DNA of 64,000 nt from Bacteroidales bacterium (lineage in GTDB: Bacteria > Bacteroidota > Bacteroidia > Bacteroidales > UBA12077), in assembly GCA_019038645.1 (NCBI GenBank), contig JAHOYT010000054.1, positions 1 to 64,000 of the forward strand. Reading direction: 5' to 3'. The translations under genes were made by a program, and so were the position numbers. The notes under the pieces were generated by a model. The model was not told the DNA's origin and did not search any database. It was given only the letters and a program-made list of their open reading frames with translations. Shown piece by piece: positions 1-8,666 of this stretch (its first letter is position 1; the number at the start of each line of letters is the position of its first letter).

Positions 1-152
1 GTCGAAGACGCGCGCCAGATGAGTTAGCTATTGTTTAATTATTTAACTGAATACATAAAACAGAGAAATAGGCAATAAAGCAAAATATTATTTTGGTTAC
101 AAAATAGCGTGGTTTTAAGATATAATAGTATTAACCCTAAAATTTAAAAGAA

Positions 153-407
153 ATGGAAAAATACACCTATAAATGTGTCCCAGTACCTTCAATAGTGGAA
201 ATGGGGAAGAATAAACATCTGGAAGCAATTCAAAAATATGAAGATAAAATCAACAAAATGGCACTTGAAGGCTGGGAGCTAGCATTAATAGACTCACTTA
301 CTACAAAATACAATCCTGGCTGTTTAGCGGGAATTTTAGGAGGGAAAGGTGAAACTATTACTCATAAGTTTTTGGTATTTAAAATGAAACTGAAAAAAAT
401 AGAATAA
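153..407 (+). CDS. Small DUF4177-like protein
   Basis: An 84-residue soluble protein without signal peptide or membrane segment. The pattern of an N-terminal beta-strand with YKCVPVP, a central helix ending in ALEGWELA, and a C-terminal FLVFKMK strand resembles the DUF4177 family of small proteins of unknown role; this is recognition by eye. A glycine-rich loop (AGILGGKGE) sits before the last strand. It lies only 28 bases upstream of the large AAA ATPase gene in the same direction, so the two are probably co-transcribed. No biochemical function can be assigned. It may be an accessory subunit of the ATPase or simply a neighbour. Confidence 0.7.
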   Translation: MEKYTYKCVPVPSIVEMGKNKHLEAIQKYEDKINKMALEGWELALIDSLTTKYNPGCLAGILGGKGETITHKFLVFKMKLKKIE

Positions 408-435
408 AAAATGAAGTCTTATTTTGAAACACCAT

Positions 436-3400
436 ATGAAAAATGAAATTGAAGTTGCAGCAATTAATTTAGCGATAGCCTTTTCTATCGAAACAGATAT
501 TCCTGTTAGATATAGAAAAAGTAAAAGTTTAAAAAAAAAGAAATTGGATGAATCTTCTAGGATTGAATTAAATTTCAAAGAGGATGTAGAACGCTGGGAA
601 TTAGTAATAAAGAATATTTTAGAAAAAATTGAACAAGATCAAGTTTGGAGGTTTATTAATTTGATACCCAGAATTGAACCACTCACAGTTACCGCAACAA
701 AATGTAAAGATTTTATCGATTTTACTGATTATTTTGTAAAAAGGAGAGACGTTGAAAATTGTGGACCTGAAGAAACTGGGAGACTTGCGATATTGCATAC
801 ATCTTTTCAAAGAAAGATCAATGATATTATTGATTCTCAACAATTTATAAATTTTGAAAATGATATTAAACAGAATATAATGGAACCTAAAACAGAAAAT
901 ATTAAGACTGTAGAGACCTTTGAAACAGAAGTTAAAAAATATGTCGAAGGATTACCATATTGGGCAAAATATCTTGCAGACAAAATTTTGTCAGGTAATG
1001 CTATTTCAGATAAGGATATTGATACTTCATACAACTTCCTGCTAGAAGAATTAGAATTAGTTTTAGAAACTGAAAAACCTGAAATTTCACTCATCTACAA
1101 TCCTGAAGCCTCTGATGACTATAAAGAGAATTTGATATTCAATGTTCTACAAAACGTCGAAGGTGTTAATGCCCTTGCAGAAAAACAAACCATTGAATTT
1201 AGTCCTAATCTAACAATAATTTATGGAGCTAACGGAGCTGGGAAATCAGGATATGTTCGTTTATTTAAAAATACTTTCTATTCAAAAGATATGGAAACTA
1301 TTTTAGAAAATATTAATCTTGCGGAAGGTCACAAACCTATTTATGCAGAATTTAATTTTAGTTCAAATGGGGAAATAATACCACTAAAATACCCTCAGGA
1401 TTTAGATAATGGTATTTTTAATCAATTTGCTGTTTTTGATGGTGAAATTGGTCGTAGGCATTTGAGAAACCGTAATGATTTTAGTTTTCGGCCGGCTGGA
1501 TTAACATTGTTTGCGGAGTTTAATTCAGCTCTTGAAAAGCTTCAGAGTAAATTATTATCTGAAATACAGTTAAAACCAATACATAATCCATTTTCAGATG
1601 ACGATATTTTTCCAGGAGAATCTATAATAAAAACTTTTCTTTCTTCTTTGGATCATAATTCCAAACTTGATGAATTGAAAAAGCAAATTCCATTTACTGA
1701 AGAAGATAAAATACAAAAAACTAAGATAGATAAGGAATATGATGATTTAAAAATTGCGCTTTCTCAAAAGGACAAAGAATTAAAATCTTTAAGGGATATT
1801 AAGAAACAACTGGCTGGCAGGAAACAAAATCTTGATACTATCAATAAATATTTCAACCAGGTATATCTTGATTCTGTTCGTATCTCAATATCAGATTGCA
1901 AAACTAAACTGGAGACTGCTAAAAAGGAAGGAATTGAAAACTTTGCAACAGATAAAATTAAAAATGTAGGAATTCCCGAATGGAAACATTTTATTGATGC
2001 AGCCGAAAAATTTGCATTAAAACAAAAAAAAGAAGATGAAGTTTATCCTGTGATTGGAGACCATTGTCTATTATGTTATAGACCAATTGAGGATGAACAG
2101 CAAAAACTAATTTTAAGTTATTGGGACTTTATTAAAAGCATAGTAGAACAAGTAGCTAAAGAAGCTAAAGAAAGTTTGGAAAAAATCCGGGAAGGATTTG
2201 AAAAATTAAATCTTAATCAATTTTTTGAAACTGATACTTTAACAGTTTGGCTTAAAGAAAAACATAATGATATATTAGATACATTAAATCAAACACTTTC
2301 TAACCAAAAAGAACTTTTAATAAACATTATTTCTGATATTGAAACAAAGGAAACTAAAAAAAGAACAGCTATTCAACTAGATTTAACTAAAATAGACGCT
2401 ATAGATAAAGAAGTTGATGCCCTAATCAAAACTTTGGAAGAAGATGAACAAAATACAGAATTAGCAAAACTGCTAAAGAAAAAAGACTATTTGTTACATA
2501 AAGAAAAGCTACAACTACGGTTTACTGAAATAGAAGAACTATATCAAAATATGGTTTGGATTAACAAAGCAAACAACTTTAGTAAGCAAAGCTGGAAACG
2601 GCATTCAACTGAAACTGAAAAAAGGTTATCAAAAAAATACTTCAATGAGAAATATATTCAAACTTTCAATGATGAATGTATTACTTTAGATGGTGATTTT
2701 GGGATTGATGTTGATGCTAAAAGTTCTGAAGGACAATCTAATCGACAATTATTTTTGAAAGGGCGGAATCCCTCATCCGTTTTGAGTGAAGGTGAACAAA
2801 AGGTAATTTCCCTTGCTGACTTTCTTACTGAAATAAAACTTTCTTCTATTAACAAAGGAATCATTATTGACGACCCTGTTACTTCCTTGGATCATGACAG
2901 GAAAGATGTAATTGCTGAACGACTGGTTAAAGAGGCCCAAAAAAGGCAAGTTATTATACTAACACATGATATTGTTTTTATGAGTATGATAGTTCGACAC
3001 GCTTATGATAGCACTTTAGAGTTTTACGCTCATTGGATTAAAAAAATATTGGATGGAACACCTGGCATTATTGAACATCACCAGAATCCCAAATTGTCTA
3101 ATTTAGCAAGTTTGAAAAAGGATGCAGATGAGGGACTCAATAACTATGATGAATTGGGAGAAAAAGATAAAGAGAGAACATTAGGAGTTTCGTTTGACTA
3201 TTTGAGAAGTGCATGTGAAGCAATGGTTAGAGAAATATTATTTGCTGGTACGATTAAAAGATATGATGATCATATTAGGATGCAAAATATTGAGGAGATG
3301 CCATTTGATCAGGGACTTGCATTACAGATTGTTGAATTACATGGAAAAATATCTGAGCTTGGATTAATGCATGATAGAAGTGATAAAATGAGGGAAAAAC

Positions 3401-3543
3401 TTCCAGGAATAGGTGATTGGAATAAGGTTAGAAAAGAATTTGAAGAATTAGAACTAAATTTAAAAGCCTTAAGAAAACAAGCGCGAAAAGAAAGAATAGA
3501 AAGAGGAAAGAACTTAGCCAAAGAAAGTCAAGGATGGTTATAA
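436..3543 (+). CDS. RloC/Rad50-like AAA ATPase with CxxC hook, putative defence nuclease
   Basis: The ORF track begins at a TTG (424), but the ATG four codons later (436) is the likelier start, giving 1035 residues. Numbering from that ATG, Walker A GANGAGKS is near 264-271, an ABC signature (LSEGEQ) near 783-788, Walker B (GIIIDDP) near 808-814 and an H-loop THD near 843-845. Between the two ATPase halves is a long Lys/Glu-rich coiled coil carrying CLLC at 544-547, like the zinc hook of Rad50 and RloC. The 190-residue tail after the ATPase core contains R924-x3-E928 followed by H969/H979, a layout reminiscent of the Arg-Glu-His triad of PrrC/RloC anticodon nucleases; that is inference. The alternative is a generic SMC-like defence ATPase (AAA_13 type). 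Spacing suggests an operon with the DUF4177-like gene upstream and the exonuclease downstream. Confidence 0.82.
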   Translation: MKNEIEVAAINLAIAFSIETDIPVRYRKSKSLKKKKLDESSRIELNFKEDVERWELVIKNILEKIEQDQVWRFINLIPRIEPLTVTATKCKDFIDFTDYFVKRRDVENCGPEETGRLAILHTSFQRKINDIIDSQQFINFENDIKQNIMEPKTENIKTVETFETEVKKYVEGLPYWAKYLADKILSGNAISDKDIDTSYNFLLEELELVLETEKPEISLIYNPEASDDYKENLIFNVLQNVEGVNALAEKQTIEFSPNLTIIYGANGAGKSGYVRLFKNTFYSKDMETILENINLAEGHKPIYAEFNFSSNGEIIPLKYPQDLDNGIFNQFAVFDGEIGRRHLRNRNDFSFRPAGLTLFAEFNSALEKLQSKLLSEIQLKPIHNPFSDDDIFPGESIIKTFLSSLDHNSKLDELKKQIPFTEEDKIQKTKIDKEYDDLKIALSQKDKELKSLRDIKKQLAGRKQNLDTINKYFNQVYLDSVRISISDCKTKLETAKKEGIENFATDKIKNVGIPEWKHFIDAAEKFALKQKKEDEVYPVIGDHCLLCYRPIEDEQQKLILSYWDFIKSIVEQVAKEAKESLEKIREGFEKLNLNQFFETDTLTVWLKEKHNDILDTLNQTLSNQKELLINIISDIETKETKKRTAIQLDLTKIDAIDKEVDALIKTLEEDEQNTELAKLLKKKDYLLHKEKLQLRFTEIEELYQNMVWINKANNFSKQSWKRHSTETEKRLSKKYFNEKYIQTFNDECITLDGDFGIDVDAKSSEGQSNRQLFLKGRNPSSVLSEGEQKVISLADFLTEIKLSSINKGIIIDDPVTSLDHDRKDVIAERLVKEAQKRQVIILTHDIVFMSMIVRHAYDSTLEFYAHWIKKILDGTPGIIEHHQNPKLSNLASLKKDADEGLNNYDELGEKDKERTLGVSFDYLRSACEAMVREILFAGTIKRYDDHIRMQNIEEMPFDQGLALQIVELHGKISELGLMHDRSDKMREKLPGIGDWNKVRKEFEELELNLKALRKQARKERIERGKNLAKESQGWL

Positions 3544-3551
3544 TTGAGCGA

Positions 3552-3595
3552 GGATAAGCCCCGCTTGCGCGAACATATTGTCCGTGCAAAAAATA
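3552..3595. repeat. Degenerate copy of GTCCGTGCAAAAAA intergenic repeat
   Basis: The spacer between the ATPase and exonuclease genes contains a GC-rich segment ending GTCCGTGCAAAAAA. The same 14-mer ends a GC-rich hairpin at 10928-10962. The base composition stands out from the A/T-rich surroundings, consistent with a dispersed palindromic repeat in decayed form. Confidence 0.45.
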
Positions 3596-3602
3596 AAGCA
3601 AA

Positions 3603-4439
3603 ATGAACTTTACAGCAATTGACATAGAAACAGCACAAGGACCAAGATGGAGTATTTGCCAAATTGGTTTGGTTAAAGTAGAAAATTTTAAAATTATAGA
3701 TGAAGTATCTTTTTTAATTCAACCTCCGGATAATGAATATTCAAGTTGGAACACTAAAACTCATGGAATAACTGCAAATGATACTAAAGATTCTCCTATT
3801 TTTCCTGAATTATGGGATGAAATTAAACCTTTTATAGAGAATCAAAAGCTTGTTGCACATAATGCAAGTTTTGATATTGATTGCTTAACTAAAACACTTG
3901 AACTGTACGATATTAAAGTGCCAGAATTTGAACATTCTTGTACTATGAAATCAACTGGAGCGAAACTAGATGAAATATGTCAAGCATATAATATTGAATT
4001 AGTAAATCATCATGATGCATTATGTGATGCAAGAGCTTGTGCAAATGTTTTCTTGAAATTACTAAATAAAGAAAAGCCTGATTTTTCCAAAGTAATACGT
4101 GAAAAGAAAACAGACTCGTTCATGGAACCAGGTCACGAAAGAATAAAAGGAGAATTATTACAACCAGATTTGGAGAATGGGAATCCTGATAGTCCATTTT
4201 ATAATAAAAAAATTGTATTTACTGGAGTATTAGAAAAAATATCTCGTCAAGAAGCTGCCGAGATTGTTAAAAATTTAGGTGCTGATATTGATACAGGTAT
4301 CACTAAAAGAACTAATTATGTCATTACTGGAAAAGCACCAGGCCCTTCAAAAATGAAAAAAATAGAAAAATACAATAATGAGGGGTCAGATATAAAAATT
4401 GTTTTTGAAAATGAGTTCTTAGAAATGTTAAATAGTTAA
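3603..4439 (+). CDS. DnaQ-like 3'-5' exonuclease with C-terminal BRCT domain
   Basis: 278 residues. The N-terminal domain is a DEDDh exonuclease: D7 and E9 in the IDIET motif, D91 in HNASFD, and H137-x4-D142 in HHDALCD, so all catalytic residues are present. The C-terminal ~85 residues form a BRCT domain (VFTGVLEKISRQEAAE and TNYVITG). Exonuclease-BRCT fusions of this type are known outside the replicative polymerase and are thought to act in DNA repair or nucleic-acid trimming. The gene starts 59 bases after the AAA ATPase and runs the same way. Its position next to an RloC-like protein raises the possibility that it belongs to a defence cassette, but an independent repair role is equally compatible. 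Confidence 0.85.
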   Translation: MNFTAIDIETAQGPRWSICQIGLVKVENFKIIDEVSFLIQPPDNEYSSWNTKTHGITANDTKDSPIFPELWDEIKPFIENQKLVAHNASFDIDCLTKTLELYDIKVPEFEHSCTMKSTGAKLDEICQAYNIELVNHHDALCDARACANVFLKLLNKEKPDFSKVIREKKTDSFMEPGHERIKGELLQPDLENGNPDSPFYNKKIVFTGVLEKISRQEAAEIVKNLGADIDTGITKRTNYVITGKAPGPSKMKKIEKYNNEGSDIKIVFENEFLEMLNS

Positions 4440-4478
4440 GATCTGAACGAATGAAAGAAACATTTAAATTCCCAGCTA

Positions 4479-4499
4479 GGCGTAGCTTGTAGCTACGTC
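4479..4499. repeat. Short hairpin repeat (GGCGTAGC family), copy 1
   Basis: CGTAGCT and AGCTACG form a 7-bp perfect stem with a TGT loop at 4481-4497. It shares the GGCGTAGC left edge with the stronger hairpin at 5489-5510. The two copies bracket the secreted hypothetical gene at 4537-5436. Confidence 0.5.
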
Positions 4500-4536
4500 A
4501 TAAAAATTAAATTATAATTAACCTAAAATTATTATT

Positions 4537-5436
4537 ATGAAAAAAATATTAACACTTCTTATTTTCACTATTTTACTACAAACTAGTGTTTTTTCTCAAG
4601 TTAAATTTTGGGAACCTGAAAAATTCATTGCTGTAAGAACAAAAGGAATCATTTGTAAATTTGATGAACCAGTAAAAATTAGTTCGGATATCTCAAACAA
4701 ATCAGATGAATCTGCAAAAATGCAAAAACCAGATTCAATTGCTGGTATAATACCAGCGTATACTATCGCAGGTGTATTATTACCTTATGTTATTAAATAT
4801 GGAAGTTATGCAATCCAAAAAGCAACAAGTAAAGATGAGAAAGATTACACTGCAGTATTCACATCAATGAATTCAATAAATTTTGCTGATAGTTTAATTA
4901 ACGAAAATGGTTTAAAGTTTTCAACTCAACTGAAGTATTATCAAAAGAGAGAGTCTGCGATTGATGTTGCATGTAATTATGAATTTAAACTTCAAAAAGA
5001 AAAAAAGTTTTATTCTGTTAGTTTAGAAAATAATAATATGCTTCACAATTCGCCTGTCAAAGTCAAGAAGAAATATGATTTAGTGCTCACTAATTTTGAC
5101 ATTTCTATAAAAGCACTAATAGATGAAATACAAGAAAATGGAAATATAGAATCAAAAATTGTTGACATCGGAACACAAAAAATTTATTTGATATCTCCTT
5201 GTTTTCTGGATTCATCTGTAAAAAATTCTATAGTTAATGAAGCGAAATATAAAATTCCAAATTTAACAAATGATAAAAAGAAAATTGAAATAAAAAATAT
5301 AATTATTTCATTGAGCATTAATTATTCTAATCCTTATGGATTAACTTCCAGCACTGCAAATCATTTTTTCACAGAAAATTCTGAAACAAACGAAGAACTT
5401 TTAAATTCAATATTGATAGAAAAAGAAGATGAATAA
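4537..5436 (+). CDS. Secreted hypothetical protein
   Basis: 299 residues beginning with a clear signal peptide (MKKILTLLIFTILL, cleavage likely after VFSQ), so the product is exported to the periplasm or beyond. After the signal there is a short hydrophobic Gly/Ala/Tyr stretch around residues 70-95 (AYTIAGVLLPYVIKYG), which could associate with membrane, then alternating charged and beta-like sequence to the C terminus. I do not recognise a family, and no catalytic motif stands out. The gene is bracketed by related hairpin repeats (4479 and 5489) and lies next to the defence-like island, so it may be an accessory gene. Start is an ATG with an A-rich leader. Confidence 0.65.
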   Translation: MKKILTLLIFTILLQTSVFSQVKFWEPEKFIAVRTKGIICKFDEPVKISSDISNKSDESAKMQKPDSIAGIIPAYTIAGVLLPYVIKYGSYAIQKATSKDEKDYTAVFTSMNSINFADSLINENGLKFSTQLKYYQKRESAIDVACNYEFKLQKEKKFYSVSLENNNMLHNSPVKVKKKYDLVLTNFDISIKALIDEIQENGNIESKIVDIGTQKIYLISPCFLDSSVKNSIVNEAKYKIPNLTNDKKKIEIKNIIISLSINYSNPYGLTSSTANHFFTENSETNEELLNSILIEKEDE

Positions 5437-5488
5437 CGATATTCGAGTTTACACCGAAAAGGTAATGAAGCGTGTGGCTCCCTCGTTC

Positions 5489-5510
5489 GGCGTAGCGTCT
5501 ACGCTACGCT
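5489..5510. repeat. Hairpin repeat (GGCGTAGC family), copy 2
   Basis: GCGTAGCGT and ACGCTACGC (5490-5509) form a perfect 9-bp stem around CT. It is GC-rich inside an A/T-rich spacer and has no T-run, so it is not an ordinary terminator. Its left edge matches the 4479 copy. Confidence 0.6.
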
Positions 5511-5545
5511 TAACAAAGAAAGAAATAGTCGAAAAAAAGTTATAC

Positions 5546-5582
5546 CCCCAATTAGCACAAGCGTCTTTCGTTTGTGCTAATT
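5546..5582. repeat. Palindromic repeat CCCCAATTAG...CAAGCGTCTTTCG, copy 1
   Basis: ATTAGCACAAGCG pairs with CGTTTGTGCTAAT (one G-T wobble) around TCTTT. The left flank CCCCAATTAG and the core CAAGCGTCTTTCG recur at 6389-6427 in the same orientation. The two copies flank the minus-strand lipoprotein gene 5684-6277. Confidence 0.65.
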
Positions 5583-5683
5583 ATCTACAATAAAAACCTG
5601 CTGTGCGGCTAATTTTTCAGGATAAAACCAGACATCACCGGATTGAAAAAAACCAGGACAGTGTAGCCCTTACTTTTTCTTTG

Positions 5684-6277
5684 TTACTTCCCGGAATACT
5701 TTTGTTCAAGTTTTCCTGTAAAATAACCGGAAATTAAAACATTACCTTCAACAAAAACACTTTCCAATGGTTCATCTGTCCCTTCGTGTTTATCTGTAAT
5801 AACATTTAAAGTTAAGGTGTAGTAATCCCCGCTCTTTGCAACGGTAAAAGTTCCTCCCGTTGGGGAAAAGAAGTAGTTGGCTGTCCAGGTTTCCTCGTCC
5901 CAGCCAGTTACAAGAATCCCATTTCCGAAACATCCTACAGCGCCCGTTTCGTCCAGGTCGAAGGTATAAACTCCAGGACTAAGCTGGCCTGTAGTTGCAG
6001 AATAGAATTCTATTTGCATCATAAAATCTAAATAAGTAGTGTTTTCCATACCACTACTGGTATCGGCTGCCATTAAAATAATATCGTAGCCATAACCCTG
6101 ACAAACAGAATATTCTCCATGGAACATTTCTCCGAATACAAGAGTGTATTCAACTCCTTCGATAGTTACCTTTCCTGTTTCTGTATTTTCCGGTATAGGA
6201 TCATCATCGTCGTCTGAGCATGCCGTTAAAATAGAGAGGAAAGCAATTAATAAAATAAAAAAGAATGGCTTTTTCAT
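5684..6277 (-). CDS. Lipoprotein of unknown function
   Basis: 197 residues with a type II signal peptide: hydrophobic stretch followed by lipobox LTAC with Cys20, then SDDDDDP. An acidic run straight after the lipidated cysteine is typical of the export signal of surface lipoproteins in Bacteroidota, so surface exposure is likely. The mature part is beta-rich and aromatic (TIEGVEYTLVFG, GVYTFDL, SGDYYTLTLNV), resembling small Bacteroidota lipoproteins of about 200 residues without an assigned role. No catalytic motif is visible. It is monocistronic, with about 240 bases on its downstream side and a repeat-containing spacer upstream. Confidence 0.75.
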   Translation of the reverse strand: MKKPFFFILLIAFLSILTACSDDDDDPIPENTETGKVTIEGVEYTLVFGEMFHGEYSVCQGYGYDIILMAADTSSGMENTTYLDFMMQIEFYSATTGQLSPGVYTFDLDETGAVGCFGNGILVTGWDEETWTANYFFSPTGGTFTVAKSGDYYTLTLNVITDKHEGTDEPLESVFVEGNVLISGYFTGKLEQKYSGK

Positions 6278-6388
6278 TGTTGTTGCTTTTTGTTAAACCT
6301 ATTTATACAAGTTACGATATGAGGAAGGCGAAATCAATTATATTTAAATAAATTTGATTAGCAAAGCAGAATATTAAAACTCAGACAT

Positions 6389-6427
6389 TCCCCAATTAGA
6401 GCAAGCGTCTTTCGCTTGTGCTTTTTT
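6389..6427. repeat. Palindromic repeat CCCCAATTAG...CAAGCGTCTTTCG, copy 2
   Basis: Second copy of the repeat at 5546, same orientation. GCAAGCG pairs with CGCTTGTGC around TCTTT, and the right arm runs into a T-stretch (CTTTTTT), so this copy could also terminate rightward transcripts. Confidence 0.65.
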
Positions 6428-6574
6428 AGTTATTTAAAAATAATAGATGAGAATTTTGCAAATTCACATTTATAAAAATGGACAGGATTACGTATATTCG
6501 TAAAATTGTAAAAGATTAAAGGCAAAAGATAAAGAGCAAAGTGCAAAAAATAAAAGTTTAAAATCTAATTTAAA

Positions 6575-7957
6575 ATGGAAGAAAATAACACACAAATAAA
6601 AAATACGGAAGCTTTTCCGAGAACATTCTGGACAGCAAATGTAACCGAACTAATTGAAAGGGCTGCTTATTATGCAATGGCGAGTTTCGTGGTGCTTTAT
6701 CTTGGGCGTCTGGGGCTCGGCGATTATTGGCCAAGTACCTTGAACGGAATCTTATGGTTTCTCGTGTTTTTCTTACCCATTTTATCGGGAACCATTGCCG
6801 ATGAAATTGGTTTTAAAAAATCGTTACTTGGAGCCTTTGTTCTTTTGGCCATTGGATATTTTATCATGGGATATCCGGTATGGTTTGGAGGAGCAACATT
6901 ACTGGCTAAAGGTTCAAGCGAAATAACCAGTGGATATGATATTATCATTCCTGTAATTGGTGCCATTATACTAATTGGTATTGGTGGATCAGTTATTAAA
7001 CCATGTATCTCAGGAACAATTCAAAAAACTTCCGGATCAAGAGCAACACTGGGTTTTGGTATATTCTATATGATAATCAATGTTGGATCATTATTAGGAA
7101 GAGGCATAAGTTATATAGCCAGAAAAGAATTTGATCTGAGCTATATATTTGCAGTATCGGTAGCTGCCTCCATTTTTGCATTTTTTGTAGTTCTGTTTTT
7201 TTATAATGAGCCTGAACAGGAAATAAAAGATAAAACCAAAAAAACAGTTGCAAAAATTCTGTTAGACATGGTTCTTGTTTTACGTAATCTTAGATTTGCT
7301 GTTTTTTTATTGGTGATTAGTGGTTTTTGGTTCGTTTATGCACAAGTATATAATGTTCTCCCTAAATATCTGGAAATGGTAGTGGAAATTGATCCCGCTG
7401 TGGATATTTACACTATGACCAATCCATTTGTTATTGTTTTTTTCCAGTTATTAGTTATAAGACTATTCGGTAAGCTTAAACCAATTAAATCAATTATTAT
7501 TGGCGGGATTATTATTGGACTTTCAATGTTAATCAACCTGGTACCAATACTTTTATATGGTAATATCAGAGAGGGTGTAAACCTTTTTTGGGTAACAATT
7601 CCTATAGGTTCACTATTCATTGTTCTTACTGTGGCTTTAATTGCTTTCGGTGAACTTTTTGCAGCTGCCCGACAATTTGAATTTATTGGAGCACTTGCTC
7701 CTAAAGGCAAGGAAGGTCTTTTCCTGGGTTATGCAAACCTTCCTATGGCAATAGGTGCACTAATTGGCGGACCTGCAGGCGCTGCTATTCTAAATGAGAT
7801 AATGTGTAAGAATTCAATCATGCTCGAAAACGGGCTTTTGGAACTTGATCCTTTTTGGAATTCTTTAGGGTGGATAATTCTTATGGGAATCGGTATCGCC
7901 TCTGCATTTTTCATGTGGTTATATAACCGGTGGATTCAAAAAAATCCTTTAAAATAG
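6575..7957 (+). CDS. POT/PTR2-family peptide transporter (MFS)
   Basis: 460 residues with about 12 hydrophobic segments. The first helix carries E25-L-I-E28-R29 followed by AAYY, the ExxER signature of proton-coupled oligopeptide transporters (POT family), which import di- and tripeptides across the inner membrane using the proton gradient. A second family-like feature is the glycine-rich IGGSVIKPCISG segment in the next bundle. The length fits bacterial POTs (about 450-500 residues). It is followed by its own spacer, with the flavin reductase promoter beginning about 35 bases on. A/T-rich leader with many AAAGA-like words and no strong Shine-Dalgarno sequence. Substrate specificity cannot be read from sequence. 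Confidence 0.82.
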   Translation: MEENNTQIKNTEAFPRTFWTANVTELIERAAYYAMASFVVLYLGRLGLGDYWPSTLNGILWFLVFFLPILSGTIADEIGFKKSLLGAFVLLAIGYFIMGYPVWFGGATLLAKGSSEITSGYDIIIPVIGAIILIGIGGSVIKPCISGTIQKTSGSRATLGFGIFYMIINVGSLLGRGISYIARKEFDLSYIFAVSVAASIFAFFVVLFFYNEPEQEIKDKTKKTVAKILLDMVLVLRNLRFAVFLLVISGFWFVYAQVYNVLPKYLEMVVEIDPAVDIYTMTNPFVIVFFQLLVIRLFGKLKPIKSIIIGGIIIGLSMLINLVPILLYGNIREGVNLFWVTIPIGSLFIVLTVALIAFGELFAAARQFEFIGALAPKGKEGLFLGYANLPMAIGALIGGPAGAAILNEIMCKNSIMLENGLLELDPFWNSLGWIILMGIGIASAFFMWLYNRWIQKNPLK

Positions 7958-7990
7958 ACGCCGGATCAAATGATATATTGTTTAGTGTAC

Positions 7991-7998
7991 TAAATTTG
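7991..7998 (+). promoter_or_regulatory. Bacteroidota -7 element TAAATTTG for flavin reductase gene
   Basis: An exact match to TAnnTTTG sits 16 bases before the ATG at 8015, predicting a transcript with a leader of roughly ten bases. No clear -33 TTG is at the ideal distance. Confidence 0.5.
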
Positions 7999-8014
7999 TA
8001 ATAAATAAAGAATT

Positions 8015-8590
8015 ATGAAAACAAAGCTGGGACCGCAACGAATATTATTTCCATTACCAACAGTTTTAGTTGTAACAGGCACAATGGAAAATGCAAATAT
8101 TGCAACCATTGCATGGATAAGCCTGTTGTCGGGCAAACCACCAACGCTTGGAATTTCTGTTGGTACGAAAGGAATAACAGGAGAACAAATTCTAAGAAAT
8201 AAAGAATTTTCTGTAAATATCGCCACGGCCGATATTATGAAAGAAACAGATTTTTGTGGTATAACTTCAGGCAGAGATACCGATAAATTTGAAAAAACGG
8301 GATTTGTAAAAATGCCGGCCTCGGAAATTAAGGCTCCTATAATAAAGCAATGTCCAATAAACCTTGAGTGCAAATTAATCGAATCGAAAATTATAGGCAC
8401 AACTAATCATTTTGTTGGAGAAATACTTGAAACACACATCGATACCGATAAAATTAAAGATATTAACAATTGGAATTCTATTGATATAGAAGCTTTTAAT
8501 CCACTTGTATATATTTCGGGAGCAAGAGAATACCGCGAAATAGGAAAGAAAATTGGCGATGCATATAAAATCGGGGAAGAACTTAAATAA
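8015..8590 (+). CDS. Flavin reductase-like FMN-binding split-barrel protein
   Basis: 191 residues, cytoplasmic. The N-terminal part (PLPTVLVVTGTMENANIATI followed by the AWISLLSGKPP loop) and the FSVNIATADIMKETDFCG segment match the flavoredoxin/flavin reductase family that binds FMN in a split barrel and transfers electrons from reduced pyridine nucleotides or other donors. Length is typical for the single-domain family of anaerobes. It is expressed from its own promoter at 7991 and ended by a hairpin terminator at 8595. The physiological partner is unknown; candidates are reductive detoxification or flavin recycling. Confidence 0.82.
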   Translation: MKTKLGPQRILFPLPTVLVVTGTMENANIATIAWISLLSGKPPTLGISVGTKGITGEQILRNKEFSVNIATADIMKETDFCGITSGRDTDKFEKTGFVKMPASEIKAPIIKQCPINLECKLIESKIIGTTNHFVGEILETHIDTDKIKDINNWNSIDIEAFNPLVYISGAREYREIGKKIGDAYKIGEELK

Positions 8591-8594
8591 AAAA

Positions 8595-8626
8595 TTGCCA
8601 GGAACTATTTTACCTGGCTTTTCTTT
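8595..8626 (+). terminator. Rho-independent terminator after flavin reductase gene
   Basis: GCCAGG and CCTGGC form a stem with a 10-base A/T loop, followed by TTTTCTTTT. Confidence 0.7.
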
Positions 8627-8666
8627 TCAGATTATATAATTTTGATTTCTGACTCTACACTCACAA

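Noticed and set aside
1-152. A short open tail (VEDARQMS-stop) at the left edge and A/T-rich spacer up to the first gene
   Set aside because: Only eight codons remain, so no product can be named, and other frames also end there. It may be the end of an upstream gene or a contig edge.
7990-8400. 136-residue antisense ORF over the flavin reductase gene
   Set aside because: It is the shadow of a strong coding frame and shows no family features.
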